A DNA stretch of 53,446 nucleotides. Origin: Niastella sp. GTDB taxonomy: Bacteria > Bacteroidota > Bacteroidia > Chitinophagales > Chitinophagaceae. A program made the translations under genes and the position numbers. Shown here piece after piece: positions 16,089-23,866 of this stretch (position 1 is the first letter of the stretch; each line of letters opens with the position of its first letter). Under the pieces are notes generated by a model. That model made no database searches. It saw only the letters and a list, made by a program, of their open reading frames with translations, and had not been told where the DNA came from. The stretch spans positions 1 through 53,446 of the forward strand of contig JAGIBF010000054.1 in assembly GCA_017744515.1 (NCBI GenBank), in the 5' to 3' direction.

Positions 16089-16255
16089 TGGCTTGCTGTC
16101 CGTAATAAGTGATGTATGTTAAGACATGGAGAGGCGTAGGCAAGTCAGGCCGCGCGGAGCGATCGGGCCTGACTTGATTTTTCTTTGGTTACTTTCTTTT
16201 CATCAAAGCCTGTCCCGCTCTGCGGGAGCAAAGAAAGTGACAACAACGCAGGGCG
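16089..16255. repeat. Interspersed hairpin-forming repeat, copy 1
   Basis: Matches 17347-17495 along its length. Shared elements are a TTGCTG/TTGTTG...AATAAGT block, GGAGAGGCGT, and a GC-rich inverted repeat in which CAAGTCAGGCC at 16141-16151 pairs perfectly with 16167-16177. A TTCTTTGGTTACTTTCTTT block pairs with AAAGAAAGTGAC downstream. It has no coding potential and resembles REP/MITE-like extragenic repeats. Confidence 0.75.
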
Positions 16256-16277
16256 TTGCACAAGGCCAAAGCCTGCA

Positions 16278-17060
16278 TTAAAATAAAGAAAGCGACATCT
16301 GTATTGCCGTCTCTACTGGGCTAAGCGGCAAACCATCCCCCCGCATAAAATCCCCCATGGAAACCAACGGCGGCTGCGCTATAAAGCGCGGCTCCGTTCC
16401 ATGGTGCGGCTGCGCTGCATGCGCCACAAAAGGATGACACAGGTACACCGTACCGGCTTTCCCGGTAGCCAGAACTTCCTCCCGGACAGGCAGCGACGAC
16501 AATCGCCCCGCCAGCTCCATAAACGAAAGCCCTTGCTCTTCAAAAGGTCGCAAAAGACCAGCCACATCGATGTGCGATCCGGTCCTGATGCGCGTAGGCG
16601 CATCCAGCTCACCCACATCCGAAAACAGGAACAGCATCAGCAGCGCCCTTCCTTTCGACCGCCAGTTAATACGCCATTCGAAATAATTCGAAGGATCATC
16701 ACCGGGGAAAGATGCATCTACATGCCAGCCCGTATCGCCCGGATCTTGCAGAGAAGGAAAACGTACCGGAAATGTACCCATACTGGTGCATGGCAACCAC
16801 CTGCCCGCGCCTGCGAGTTGGTCAAATGCCCGGTGCAGCACAGGCGTATTCGCAGCTTCCACAAAAGGCGCTTGCGTATACATGCCCAGCCGTACAACAG
16901 GCTTTGTCCAGGTAGATGGATCGTCGGGGTCAGCATCTATATCGTTCCACAGTATGCGGCGCGCTGCCGCTGCCAGTTCAGCATCAAAAGCATGATCTAT
17001 ACGGACAAAACCTTTATGGATAAAATGAGAAATTTGAGCACTATCTAATACTTCTTTCAT
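16278..17060 (-). CDS. Phytanoyl-CoA dioxygenase (PhyH) family protein
   Basis: 260 residues of the Fe(II)/2-oxoglutarate-dependent PhyH family. The iron-binding facial triad is visible as His113-x-Asp115 (GWHVDASF) and a distal histidine at 209 or 214 (CHPFVAHAAQPHHG). Arg225 is placed to bind 2-oxoglutarate. Substrates vary across the family, from fatty acyl-CoAs to small natural products, and cannot be read here. The gene stands alone on the minus strand and is bracketed by two copies of the same intergenic repeat (16089-16255 and 17347-17495), which could reflect movement as a unit or simple repeat insertion on both sides. No leaderless or truncated features. Confidence 0.87.
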   Translation of the reverse strand: MKEVLDSAQISHFIHKGFVRIDHAFDAELAAAARRILWNDIDADPDDPSTWTKPVVRLGMYTQAPFVEAANTPVLHRAFDQLAGAGRWLPCTSMGTFPVRFPSLQDPGDTGWHVDASFPGDDPSNYFEWRINWRSKGRALLMLFLFSDVGELDAPTRIRTGSHIDVAGLLRPFEEQGLSFMELAGRLSSLPVREEVLATGKAGTVYLCHPFVAHAAQPHHGTEPRFIAQPPLVSMGDFMRGDGLPLSPVETAIQMSLSLF

Positions 17061-17220
17061 GATAATACAATTTTAAAAGGAGGAATTGAGGAAATAGAAA
17101 ATAAGCAGACCTATGCCTGCTGCATCCAGTAATGCGAACGCGAAAGAAGAAGTATTATAATGTTGGAGACATCCTCATGAATGTAAAAATAAGAAAAACC
17201 GACCATAAGTTATCCCCTAA

Positions 17221-17390
17221 CTGGTGCCTGTTGCTTGTAACAAATGATATATGCTACACCTGAAGTGTCTTGGTGCTTGTAAGAAGTGAAGAAAGCTGAC
17301 CTGAATGACCAGATGTCTATAGTAAGTAACTAATGTTACACATAGAGTGGCTTGTTGCCTACAATAAGTAACCAAAGCTATATGCTGGAG
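17221..17390. repeat. Four degenerate tandem units of about 42 bp
   Basis: Blocks centred on TTGyTGyCTnTAATAAGTnA recur with GTAA/TAAGT anchors at about 17238, 17280, 17323 and 17365 (spacing 42-43 bp). Each unit ends in a CT(G/A)-rich segment. The last unit runs directly into repeat copy 2; copy 1 has only one such unit. Confidence 0.55.
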
Positions 17391-17495
17391 AGGCGTTGGC
17401 CCGCCAGGCCGCCCGGAGGGATCGGGCCTGGCTTGACTTTTCTTTGGTTACTTTCTTTGTGTCAAAGACAAAGAAAGTAACAACCAGCCCTGCGC
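17347..17495. repeat. Interspersed hairpin-forming repeat, copy 2
   Basis: Same order of blocks as 16089-16255. GCCAGGCC and GGCCTGGC form the first stem. GTTACTTTCTTTG and CAAAGAAAGTAAC form a perfect 13-bp second stem with a 9-nt loop, better preserved than in copy 1. Compensating changes in the stems suggest selection for structure. Confidence 0.75.
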
Positions 17496-17538
17496 GCCCG
17501 CGCAAAAGAAGTAAGAAACTACTGATAATCAAATTTGA

Positions 17539-17787
17539 CTATATACCCTTAAAAAGTGGGGAATCGAAAAACTCACTGAGAGTCATTTCCAAATATTTGC
17601 AGTACTTATTAATTGTATAGATTGTTGCACCTTCCCCTTTCTCCAATCTATATAGTGCTTGTTTATCTATGCCAAGTTCATAGGCAAAATCCACCTTGTT
17701 TTTGCCAGTGCTTTCCCGCAAAGCTTTAAGCCTTGCTGAAATTTGCTTTCTTAAGCGAAGATCATCTTTTCCTAAAATCACTGCCAT
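17539..17787 (-). CDS. Small XRE-family helix-turn-helix regulator
   Basis: 82 residues from the ATG at 17787; an in-frame ATG at 17883 would add 32 low-complexity residues and cross the putative operator, so it is rejected. The helix-turn-helix spans about residues 15-70, with KVDFAYELGIDKQALYRLEKGEG as the turn and recognition region. It lacks a ligand domain. It is a stand-alone regulator like those of Bacteroidota toxin-antitoxin or mobile-element modules, but no partner gene is adjacent. A near-perfect palindrome lies 33 bp upstream of the start, which suggests autoregulation. Confidence 0.8.
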   Translation of the reverse strand: MAVILGKDDLRLRKQISARLKALRESTGKNKVDFAYELGIDKQALYRLEKGEGATIYTINKYCKYLEMTLSEFFDSPLFKGI

Positions 17788-17819
17788 TTTTGCAAGGTGG
17801 GGACAATTAAAAAAAAAAT

Positions 17820-17839
17820 AGTAAACGGTACTGTTTACT
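17820..17839. promoter_or_regulatory. Palindromic operator candidate for the XRE regulator
   Basis: AGTAAACGGTACTGTTTACT is an 18/20 palindrome (one mismatched pair) placed 33 nt before the regulator's start codon on its promoter side. Its size and symmetry fit a dimeric helix-turn-helix protein. Confidence 0.6.
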
Positions 17840-17942
17840 TTAATAAAATCCCTTACTTTTACACTGCCAACCAACACAGGCACTCCTTACAAGTCTTGCC
17901 CGCGAACCTGACAGTTCAAATGGTCGCAAGCGTAAGTTAAGT

Positions 17943-18013
17943 GCCCAATCTCTATATTTACATATAGGGTTGGGCCTGCTTATGCATCCTTTGTGACCAA
18001 TGCCGTAAGGCAT
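17943..18013. other. Two hairpins in the 17.8-18.2 kb intergenic region
   Basis: 17943-17975 folds as GCCCAA...CTATAT / ATATAG...TTGGGC with a small internal bulge. 18000-18013 is a perfect ATGCC-GTAA-GGCAT hairpin. Neither has a U-run. The region (17884-18177) has no ORF of note and may be the leader of the 18178 gene or a small RNA. Confidence 0.35.
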
Positions 18014-18177
18014 GGCTTTGTCAGGGCCAGCGGATAAAGGGGTAGAACAGGTTCCAGCCTTATGTGTTTAACCTGCCATCACACCTGATGCTACTATCTT
18101 TCTCCTCCATAGACTTCAGTAACAACAAAGATCAAGCGCTTACGCCACACTAATTCTTTAACTCGTTAATCACGTCT

Positions 18178-18465
18178 ATGGCTGCTTCAACAACAAAAAG
18201 AAAGAAGCTCGCAAATACAACTGCGCAACCGTACGCAAAAGAACAGCAGGCGCTACAGGCAATCGCTGAATTCTTTGACAACCATGAACCACAGGAAGCA
18301 GAAGACCGCCTGTGGCAATGGCTGGTCGAAGCCCTTTCACGCGAGCACAGCATCTATAACAATGCGAAAGAACGCGCCAACCTGATCTTCTTTTATGAGA
18401 ATGTAAAAAAACTGGTGCACAGTTTTTCTGTCATACACGAACACATAATGAACGTAAGAGCTTAG
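18178..18465 (+). CDS. Hypothetical small helical protein
   Basis: 95 residues with a lysine-rich start (MAASTTKRKK), then what looks like an all-helical domain containing EAEDRLWQWLVEALS and NLIFFYENVKKLVHSF. No family is recognised; no signal peptide or membrane segment. The reading frame, an ATG after about 160 nt of leader and codon use like its neighbours favour a real gene. A structured intergenic segment and a strong terminator follow it. Function unknown. Confidence 0.65.
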   Translation: MAASTTKRKKLANTTAQPYAKEQQALQAIAEFFDNHEPQEAEDRLWQWLVEALSREHSIYNNAKERANLIFFYENVKKLVHSFSVIHEHIMNVRA

Positions 18466-18525
18466 TAGTACCCGTTCCCGGGATGCCTGCTTTGTATGCC
18501 CCTTCATAAACATACAAGGTGAATT

Positions 18526-18631
18526 GAAAGACCTCCCGCAGCTCCACAGGCAGTCAAAATAGATGGAGGGCACTGATCTTATAAGGGGGATCGGCAGAAC
18601 TTCCATCTGGTTGTGGGAGGCTTTCTTTTTT
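18526..18631 (+). ncRNA. Candidate structured RNA with a closing stem and three inner hairpins
   Basis: GAAAG..CCTCCCGCA (18526-18540) pairs with TGTGGGAGG.CTTTC (18612-18625), followed by a run of Ts. Between the arms three short stems can form: CTCCA/TGGAG, CTGATC/GATCGG and CAGA/TCTG. The result is a compact multi-branch fold ending in a U-tract. No known RNA family is recognised; a folding program and comparative alignment would be needed. Confidence 0.35.
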
Positions 18632-18672
18632 AATCCGTACACCTGTACCCGCTTGTGTGAGGAAATACCCGA

Positions 18673-18698
18673 AGCCGCAATCTCGTTTGCGGCTTTTT
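18673..18698 (+). terminator. Intrinsic terminator
   Basis: AGCCGCAA (18673-18680) pairs with TTGCGGCT (18687-18694) and is followed by TTTTT on the plus strand. It would end transcripts coming from the 18178 gene and the structured segment, just before the convergent DUF4177 gene. Confidence 0.8.
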
Positions 18699-18701
18699 CG
18701 T

Positions 18702-18911
18702 CTATACCTTCTTCCGCTTAAAAAGAAACAAAATGTCAACCGTTTCTCCCACTTTCCAAAAGATTGAGCCCTCGTTTAGCCCTTCAACGTTGATCAGCTC
18801 CCACGACTCTTCACCAAGCTTATTTAAGGTAGTCATTAATTCCTCCTGGAAAGATTCACGTTTCAAATGTGTCCTGGAAATGTTTAGAATTTTATATTCG
18901 AATTTATCCAT
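18702..18911 (-). CDS. DUF4177 domain protein
   Basis: 69 residues. The pattern KFEYKILNI...LNKLGEESWELINVEG...LFLFKRKK is characteristic of DUF4177, small cytoplasmic proteins of unknown function in which a central GWE/SWEL motif is conserved. Length is normal for the family. It converges on the terminator at 18673. No partner gene is evident. Confidence 0.85.
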   Translation of the reverse strand: MDKFEYKILNISRTHLKRESFQEELMTTLNKLGEESWELINVEGLNEGSIFWKVGETVDILFLFKRKKV

Positions 18912-19072
18912 GCGTAAAGTGTAAGGTTCAATATGAAGGTATAACGCTACTTCGTCACATTCTTAAAATTAAGGTACTTTTGATTGATAATCAATTGCAT
19001 ACTTCACGCTTCCTTTTTTATTTCATGTTTGAAGGGTAGCATACTCACAGACAACCAATAGTTTATTATAGG

Positions 19073-19146
19073 ATACAGCGTAGATACAGCGTATATAGAG
19101 CGTAGGTACAGCGTAGATAAAGCATATTTATTTAAAGACGCTGTAT
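19073..19146. repeat. Array of five 11-bp direct repeats plus one inverted copy
   Basis: Consecutive 11-mers from 19073: ATACAGCGTAG, ATACAGCGTAT, ATAGAGCGTAG, GTACAGCGTAG, ATAAAGCATAT (ends 19127). An inverted copy, GACGCTGTAT, lies at 19137-19146. The 11-bp period is one helical turn, so a protein could bind every unit on one DNA face. The array lies in a 970-bp stretch (18912-19880) with no secure gene. Confidence 0.8.
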
Positions 19147-19506
19147 CTATAATAAAAGATATGTAGTACTTAATTATATATCCAGTTATTTTAATAAGCT
19201 AACGTAAGGCAATTATAAGTCATCTCTGGGCTAAACATGGAGCGGCCTGGCAGACTGGTGCGGCAAACACTTTCAAGGCTAATTTCTTTTCTGCGATGCC
19301 GGCAGTGACAAAGTAGAGATAAAAAAGGGCCAAATGGGCCATAAGTGCTAAAAACGGTCATCTCTGTTTGGAGAGCGGGTAGATATGACCTACGTTTGTC
19401 TTGGTACAGACAGTGACACAAGGACAGTGAAGTAGCAAAGATATATACAGCATATGGCAGGGACGGGTATAAAAGATAGGAGAGCGATAGGTAGATAGAG
19501 TAAGGA

Positions 19507-19550
19507 TGATGTATAGATGGTGTATAGATGATGTATAGATAGTGTATTAA
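19507..19550. repeat. Array of four 11-bp direct repeats
   Basis: Consecutive 11-mers: TGATGTATAGA, TGGTGTATAGA, TGATGTATAGA, TAGTGTATTAA. Same period as the array at 19073 and a related GTA.AGAT core. It lies about 110-160 bp upstream of a candidate start codon at 19663. Confidence 0.8.
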
Positions 19551-19662
19551 AATAGCAGACTATAGAAAATCAGCAGTTTTTACCAAAAACAGCAGGGCAG
19601 TTGGTGTCCATACTTCAAAAGTTGAATACTGTTTATATACTTGTGTTGTGGGGTAACGAAAT

Positions 19663-19878
19663 AATGGCAAAGCAAATAGACACAATCAGCCTTTCCCCTC
19701 TAATTTTTGTTAAATACCGACACCCATCTTCGCGCGTTTTCAAAAAAGCTGCTGTATATCATACAATGGAAAGACGCGGGCCCTTCCCGGTTCATGATAT
19801 CGGCAGGAGGTAAGCTGGAATATTTCAACATGGCCGATAAGTTTGTTGCAAAAGTACCGGTAGTAGAAGGTTGGTAGA
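19663..19878 (+). pseudogene. Possible short gene broken by a frameshift
   Basis: An ATG at 19663 begins MAKQIDTISLSPLIF; at the T-run 19704-19708 a one-base shift would continue into LLNTDTHLRAF...QWKDAGPSRFMISAGG...AKVPVVEGW, which stops at 19878, two bases before the next gene. The second part has protein-like composition but no ATG of its own before 19794. Either a 72-residue gene with a frameshift (or a sequencing error in the T-run), or a small gene from a TTG near 19707. No family recognised. Confidence 0.35.
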
Positions 19879-19880
19879 TC

Positions 19881-20267
19881 ATGAGCCTGCAACCGCCGTT
19901 ATTATTCCGAAATGAATTGTTCGTCGAAAAAGTTTTTAAGGTGGGTGTTGATCTCACAACCTGTTGGCTGGAGCCTCCGGCCGCAGAGTGTGATGATAAG
20001 GTCAGGATAAACGTTTTCGCAGAAGTATACCAGGACATCAGCTATGAAATGAAAGAAGCCGTAGCCGATTATTTATGGAACATCCTGGGCGAAAGAGTAT
20101 ACGGTAGTGAAATTGAATACACAAACCTTTATTCTATTTTCCACCTGCAAGACGTCGAACGAAAGCAAAAGTTAGTGCCGCTCGATACCGCAGCGGAACA
20201 TATTCTATTACGCGAGCGTCCTGAATACTTCATCGGCGCCGATGGTTCTTTAAAAGCCAAGAGCTGA
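19881..20267 (+). CDS. Hypothetical protein
   Basis: 128 residues, no recognised domain. The sequence is soluble-looking and mixed alpha/beta, with DDKVRINVFAEVYQDISYEMKEAVADYLW in the middle and a C-terminal EYFIGADGSLKAKS. It begins two bases after the stop of the preceding small frame, suggesting a shared transcript, and ends 14 nt before a strong terminator. Codon use matches the neighbouring genes. Function unknown. Confidence 0.7.
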   Translation: MSLQPPLLFRNELFVEKVFKVGVDLTTCWLEPPAAECDDKVRINVFAEVYQDISYEMKEAVADYLWNILGERVYGSEIEYTNLYSIFHLQDVERKQKLVPLDTAAEHILLRERPEYFIGADGSLKAKS

Positions 20268-20280
20268 TCTTCATTACCGC

Positions 20281-20314
20281 AGGGGGAGTTGTGGAATCGG
20301 CAACTCCCCCTTTT
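20281..20314 (+). terminator. Intrinsic terminator
   Basis: GGGGGAGTTG (20282-20291) pairs with CAACTCCCCC (20301-20310), 9-nt loop, followed by TTTT. It closes the 19881 transcript. Confidence 0.85.
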
Positions 20315-20506
20315 AAGGCTTGTGTTGTCTTCCAGGGTCTTTGAGTAAAATCAACACCTGACTGGTTGTACCTAAATGGCCGTTCGTTATTATGGACTGT
20401 CTATTTGGGTATCCAAAAAACGTGAAAAACACCTATTTAAGATATGTCGAGACTTTGTAATATAGGGCTGAAATCCCTCATACCTTAACTAACCAATTGA
20501 CTTGCT

Positions 20507-21592
20507 ATGGATTTTAAAGATGAAATCAAAATGTTTGGAGACAGGGTTGAAAAGCTCAAAGATCAGATCCAGACAGAAGAGGCAACAAAGAATGCCTTCA
20601 TTATGCCTTTTATCAAAGCCCTGGGATATGATGTGTTCAATCCTTTTGAAGTGATGCCTGAATTTGTGGCCGATATAGGCATTAAAAAAGGCGAGAAGGT
20701 CGATTACGCCATCATGAAAGATGGCGAACCCTGCATTTTGGTTGAATGTAAGCACTGGGGAGAAAGCCTTGATCCGCATAATTCACAACTATTCCGGTAT
20801 TTCCACACTACTAAAGCCAAGTTCGGACTTTTATCCAACGGGATCATTTACCGCTTTTATACAGACCTGATTGAGCCCAATAAAATGGATGAAAAGCCAT
20901 TCTTCGAGTTCAATGTTACGGATATCAGGGACAACCAGGTGGAAGAACTGAAAAAGTTCCACAAGTCATATTTCGACGTTGGCAACATTCAGAATACTGC
21001 CAGCGAGCTTAAATACATGAACGAGCTCAAGTCGCTGATCAATGTAGAGTTTCAAAACCCAACAGAGGGATTTGTACGGCACTTTGCCAAACAGATTTAC
21101 CAGGGCATGCTCACTTCTAAGATCATGGAACAATTCAGTGGCTTAACCAAAAAGTCCATCCAGCAATATATCAATGACCTGATCACAGAACGGCTGAAAT
21201 CTGCTTTGAAAAAGGAAAACGAAGCCGAGCAGGCTGTGGCTGAAAAGGAAGTCATCACGGTTGTAGACGAAAAGGATTCGAAAATAGAAACAACCGAAGA
21301 AGAGAAAGAAGGCTTCATGATCGTCAAAACCATACTCCGCCAAAAGATAAAGCCCAACCGGATCGTTCCGCGGGACGCCCAATCGTATTTCGCCATATTG
21401 TTAGATGACAATAACCGCAAAACCATCTGCCGCTTATACCTCAATGGATCCAAGCGATACATAGGCACCTTTGACGAACAGAAGAAGGAAACCAAGATTG
21501 AGATCATTACAGTCGATGATATCTTTAAGTACTCTGAACAGCTACATAAGATTGTTGATAAGTATGATGGGGAGAAAGTAGGATTGAGTTAA
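20507..21592 (+). CDS. Stand-alone HsdR N-terminal-type nuclease
   Basis: 361 residues. The N-terminal third matches the type I restriction HsdR_N nuclease fold: Asp66 (KVDYAIMKDG) and Glu80-x-Lys82 (ILVECKHWG) form the PD-(D/E)xK catalytic set. A charged helical linker (about 225-265) follows, then a C-terminal domain (about 270-355) with SYFAILLDDNNRKTICRLYLN and DDIFKYSEQL, a module found in Bacteroidota nucleases. No helicase, HsdM or HsdS is present, so this is not a full type I system. It precedes a membrane protein and a PLD-like nuclease on the same strand, in an increasingly AT-rich segment. A defence role is inferred. Confidence 0.85.
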   Translation: MDFKDEIKMFGDRVEKLKDQIQTEEATKNAFIMPFIKALGYDVFNPFEVMPEFVADIGIKKGEKVDYAIMKDGEPCILVECKHWGESLDPHNSQLFRYFHTTKAKFGLLSNGIIYRFYTDLIEPNKMDEKPFFEFNVTDIRDNQVEELKKFHKSYFDVGNIQNTASELKYMNELKSLINVEFQNPTEGFVRHFAKQIYQGMLTSKIMEQFSGLTKKSIQQYINDLITERLKSALKKENEAEQAVAEKEVITVVDEKDSKIETTEEEKEGFMIVKTILRQKIKPNRIVPRDAQSYFAILLDDNNRKTICRLYLNGSKRYIGTFDEQKKETKIEIITVDDIFKYSEQLHKIVDKYDGEKVGLS

Positions 21593-21682
21593 GATAGTCT
21601 TAATTGTCAAACTTCGTGCTCGTTGAAAAAAGCTAACGCTTGTAATCTTATTTCTGCAACTTTATAAAGGGTATAATTAGTG

Positions 21683-22393
21683 ATGGATGAAAAAAAGATT
21701 CCTGATTTCTTACTTAAATTAACAGATGGCTGTTCGATATATGCGCAAGTGGCCACAAAATACTGGGTTGTTTGTGCCTTACTTTCTATTTTGACTTTAT
21801 CTGTACAAGATTTGTCTGGGGCTGTAAAGCTTCCCTTCGACCTTCCTGAGTTATCCAAAGTAGATTTTTTCCCATTTATGTTTTTAATTATTTCGGTTCT
21901 TTTTATTGTTTTTGGATCATCTACTGCTCAGGCGATTCGTGCTAGAATGTTGATTAATCGATTTATTTATTCGGAGGGAAATAACTTTGTATTACCTGCT
22001 AAAATTTATTTGCCTGACGTTATTGATGTCATTCTTTATCCCGCCATTAATCGAGTAGCACCACTTGTTCAAGTTCTTCAGCCGATGAATAAGTTTTTGC
22101 CTGAAGCCAATGAAATATCGTCATCTGGTAAAAAAAGTCTATTAATATGGTACTATGGATTCTTAAAAGTTGTTTCTGCAATAATATTGTATGGCTTACC
22201 ATCTTTTGCACTTATCTATTGCATATACATGGTAGTTCAATTTAGTGATTCTCTATCTTGGATTACAAAAACACTTTTAATAATTGTGAGTCCATTAGTG
22301 ATAATTACTTTAGTTACCTTAATTCTACTTGATATTGATTATACTTCTGGTGCTATGCGGAAAATTAAAGGAAAGAAAGTTAAAAAAGTATAA
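21683..22393 (+). CDS. Hypothetical four-helix membrane protein
   Basis: 236 residues from the ATG at 21683 (a GTG precedes it). Four hydrophobic segments are evident: about 24-42, 64-82, 155-180 and 192-215. A loop of about 70 residues separates the second and third, and the tail is lysine-rich (KIKGKKVKKV), probably cytoplasmic. No family recognised. The gene is clearly more AT-rich than the genes on either side of the island and uses A/T-ending codons, suggesting acquisition. It lies between two nuclease-like genes; membrane proteins next to nucleases often act as effectors or sensors in abortive-infection modules, but that is only context. Confidence 0.75.
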   Translation: MDEKKIPDFLLKLTDGCSIYAQVATKYWVVCALLSILTLSVQDLSGAVKLPFDLPELSKVDFFPFMFLIISVLFIVFGSSTAQAIRARMLINRFIYSEGNNFVLPAKIYLPDVIDVILYPAINRVAPLVQVLQPMNKFLPEANEISSSGKKSLLIWYYGFLKVVSAIILYGLPSFALIYCIYMVVQFSDSLSWITKTLLIIVSPLVIITLVTLILLDIDYTSGAMRKIKGKKVKKV

Positions 22394-22472
22394 ATTTTGG
22401 AATTTGTTGATTTGAAATAAACATGTGATTTGTATAATTTATTTACGTCTGTAAGAATATAGTAGTAGTCTC

Positions 22473-23696
22473 ATGGCACATACGATTACCGTAATAACGA
22501 ATAATGAAACTAATCACAGGTTTTGGCTTCGGAAGTTGTTTGCAGAGGCTGATGAAGTAAAGATAGCGGTAGCTTTTTTGAAATACAGCGGTTATGCAAA
22601 CTTAAAGGATGTATTAGAGATTTTTTACAAAAGCAGAGCGAAAAAGAGTACTTTTTTTGTTGGGTTGGGTATAGGCGCTACCGATCCAAAAGCATTACGA
22701 CGAATATGTACATTGATCCAGGGAAGAAGTAATCATGAGCTAATATTATGTACTCCGGATGCAGGAATATTTCATTCGAAGTTGTATATGTTTGTAACAG
22801 GAAGGATCGCTAAAATAGTAATTGGTTCAGCAAATATGACTGAAGGTGGTTGGGTGATAAACGATGAAATTTCTGTTTTAATAGAAACATCCATTAATTC
22901 GCCAGAATATAGTCAGTTTGATAGTTATCTTAAAAAACTTTATACTGAATATCGAACAGAAAATATTGGTGGTCTTATTGATGAATATGAATTGCAGTTA
23001 AACAACTATGTTAAGGATCACCCTTCAGTTATGGCATTCAAGTTTAGGAGAAGACTGCCATCAACTGGCGTAGACTTGAATTTGTTGAAAGCATATTTGC
23101 AAAATTATCCTTATTCAAGGGACTATATTGACCCTGAGGATCGGCAGAAAAGATATGAGCAAGCCAAAGAGAACTTAGATATAATAGCTTCCTCAGTTTC
23201 TTTGACTAGTGATCAGTTTGAAGATTTGTTTGGACCGCTGGTTGGTCATGCCGGCTATGATAAGTTGTGGCACTCAGGAAGCATACATAGAAAGAGTTAT
23301 TCTGTATTAAATTATATACCTGTTTTCAGAGAGTTGGTAAGATTAATAAAGGAAAATATTGGAATGGCTCCTTCGGTTGTATTCGACCGGGCAAAAAGCT
23401 TTACTAAGGAAAAAATCCAGAGAAAACAATTGGCAGGCATTGGAGTAAACATCATTACAGAAATTCTGATGACCTATAATCCGAGAAAGTTTCCTAACCT
23501 TAACAAAAACCCTTTAGCTGTTTTGACCTTAATAGGGGAGAAGTATAGTTCGGCTACAAATTTTCGCGGGGAAGATTATGAATCATACGCTGCCCTATTG
23601 CTAAAAATTGCATCAACATTACACATGAATTCGCTTCTAGAAATAGATAGCTTTTTTAATTATATTTATTGGCGTTTAATGGAGGAGGGACAATAA
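22473..23696 (+). CDS. Phospholipase D-like (HKD) nuclease family protein
   Basis: 407 residues. A single PLD motif is visible: His101-x-Lys103 (HSKLYMF) followed by IGSANMTEGGW near 117-126. Single-HKD proteins dimerise to make the active site, and many are nucleases such as restriction endonucleases of the NgoFVII/BfiI type. The C-terminal third (about 300-400) contains ITEILMTYNPRKFPNLNKNP, resembling accessory domains found in McrBC-like and other defence proteins. AT-rich like the preceding gene, and 79 nt after it. Together with the HsdR_N gene this looks like a compact acquired nuclease module. Phospholipase activity is unlikely. Confidence 0.8.
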   Translation: MAHTITVITNNETNHRFWLRKLFAEADEVKIAVAFLKYSGYANLKDVLEIFYKSRAKKSTFFVGLGIGATDPKALRRICTLIQGRSNHELILCTPDAGIFHSKLYMFVTGRIAKIVIGSANMTEGGWVINDEISVLIETSINSPEYSQFDSYLKKLYTEYRTENIGGLIDEYELQLNNYVKDHPSVMAFKFRRRLPSTGVDLNLLKAYLQNYPYSRDYIDPEDRQKRYEQAKENLDIIASSVSLTSDQFEDLFGPLVGHAGYDKLWHSGSIHRKSYSVLNYIPVFRELVRLIKENIGMAPSVVFDRAKSFTKEKIQRKQLAGIGVNIITEILMTYNPRKFPNLNKNPLAVLTLIGEKYSSATNFRGEDYESYAALLLKIASTLHMNSLLEIDSFFNYIYWRLMEEGQ

Positions 23697-23866
23697 TTAT
23701 TATTGATATAGCCGAAAATATCCCTCATTTTATGTTGTCCGTCGCTAATTCTACGGAATTCGGACCTAGCGATAGATAGCTTCCAGTTCCAAACTTTTGT
23801 TAAATACCACCTCCCCCCTCCGCACATTCTCCACCAACCCCTACTTTTAGCCTACATATTCCCGCT

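Noticed and set aside
19191..19421. 76-codon minus-strand ORF between the two repeat arrays
   Set aside because: Composition is not protein-like and no motif or neighbour supports it.
19073..19550. CRISPR array
   Set aside because: Units are 11 bp, contiguous and without unique spacers; no cas genes are present.
20507..23696. Complete type I restriction-modification system
   Set aside because: Only the HsdR N-terminal nuclease domain is present; helicase motor, HsdM and HsdS are missing.
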